In this document: in pieces, positions 6,787 to 7,034 of the stretch
How positions within the stretch are numbered: position 1 is the first letter of the stretch
Layout of the letters: the number at the start of each line of letters is the position of its first letter
DNA from: Piscirickettsiaceae bacterium
Lineage (GTDB): Bacteria; Pseudomonadota; Gammaproteobacteria; Nitrosococcales; Methylophagaceae
Assembly: GCA_030620285.1 (NCBI GenBank)
Contig: JAUXFA010000059.1
Location: 1-7,034, forward strand
DNA length: 7,034 nucleotides
Direction of reading: 5' to 3'
Program-made: the position numbers and the translations under genes
The notes under the pieces: generated by a model
Databases searched by the model: none
What the model was told of the DNA's origin: nothing
The model's input: only the letters and a program-made list of their open reading frames with translations

Positions 6787-6808
6787 AGCAATTCACTCAT
6801 GTAAATAA

Positions 6809-7034
6809 TTAAAGAGGCCAGAGCGTTATGCCAAGAAATAAAAACCGCAACGACAATAAAGCACACAATACAGTGGCAAGGGTATAAACAGATTTAATGC
6901 CGATAGAAGGGATATTTTTAATACCAATATAAGCGCCAATAGCTGTGACAAAAAATGAAAACTCGCTTACCACCAGTAAGGTCAATAATGGTAATGAAGT
7001 TGCACCATCACTCGCTAATTGACTACCTCGTACA
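6809..7034 (-). CDS. Unidentified integral membrane protein, C-terminal part
   Basis: An open frame enters from the right edge (first full codon at 7033) and runs 74 codons to TAA at 6811-6809. I do not recognise the family. The composition is that of a membrane protein. Two hydrophobic segments, roughly residues 15-39 of the fragment (LPLLTLLVVSEFSFFVTA and onward) and 47-73 (VYTLATVLCALLSLRFLFL and onward), are separated by a short polar loop with Lys, Asn and Pro (IGIKNIPSIGIKS). Charged residues are almost absent inside the segments. The other two minus-strand frames are broken by stops here, and the stop lies 22 bp before the TTG of the DUF1456 gene, as expected within an operon. The function cannot be inferred from this fragment. 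It is too short to have appeared as a long reading frame. Confidence 0.7.
   Translation of the reverse strand, partial: VRGSQLASDGATSLPLLTLLVVSEFSFFVTAIGAYIGIKNIPSIGIKSVYTLATVLCALLSLRFLFLGITLWPL

Noticed and set aside
1..7034. Search for mobile elements, CRISPR arrays, toxin-antitoxin or phage-defence cassettes, tRNA or rRNA genes
   Set aside because: No terminal repeats, transposase or integrase motifs, regularly spaced repeats, cloverleaf or rRNA segments were seen; the gene content is core plus one secreted protease. The Rep helicase is a complete housekeeping Rep, not a defence-linked UvrD-like protein.

Overview
The window reads as chromosomal DNA of an AT-rich gammaproteobacterium. The ComM, Rep, PpnP and DUF1456 (YehS-type) proteins all resemble enterobacterial and marine gammaproteobacterial versions closely. 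The large secreted metalloprotease with cadherin/Ig-like repeats is typical of marine heterotrophs of the Shewanella, Moritella, Psychromonas or Colwellia kind. The genus is a guess from gene style, not something the sequence proves.

Layout. Positions 1-193 hold the 3' end of a rightward ppnP (nucleoside phosphorylase) gene. A symmetrical hairpin at 216-244, with an A-tract on the left and a T-tract on the right, can terminate ppnP from the left and the leftward protease gene from the right. The protease gene (258-2618, minus strand) encodes a 786-residue secreted zinc metallopeptidase. It has a signal peptide, a metzincin catalytic core, a PPC-like domain, a fibronectin-III-like domain, two cadherin/Ig-like repeats and an unusual glycine-rich tail ending in Cys-His-Pro-Lys-Lys-Gly-Cys. 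A 163-bp divergent intergenic region (2619-2781) separates it from a rightward pair, comM (2782-4287) and rep (4280-6292), which overlap by 8 bp. Rep converges, with only 5 bp between stop codons, on a leftward pair: a DUF1456 gene (TTG start, 6298-6786), preceded by the C-terminal end of an unidentified membrane protein gene that runs off the right edge (6809-7034).

How the genes relate. comM (hexameric branch-migration helicase, important for integrating transforming DNA) and rep (SF1A helicase that helps forks pass protein roadblocks) are both DNA motor proteins and look co-transcribed and translationally coupled. The protease is an independent, probably accessory gene for extracellular protein breakdown. 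The DUF1456 and membrane genes form a separate small transcription unit. There is no mobile element, CRISPR array, tRNA, rRNA or defence cassette in the window, and no clear new biological system. The least explained items are the protease C-terminal tail, the unidentified membrane protein, and the tight comM-rep coupling.
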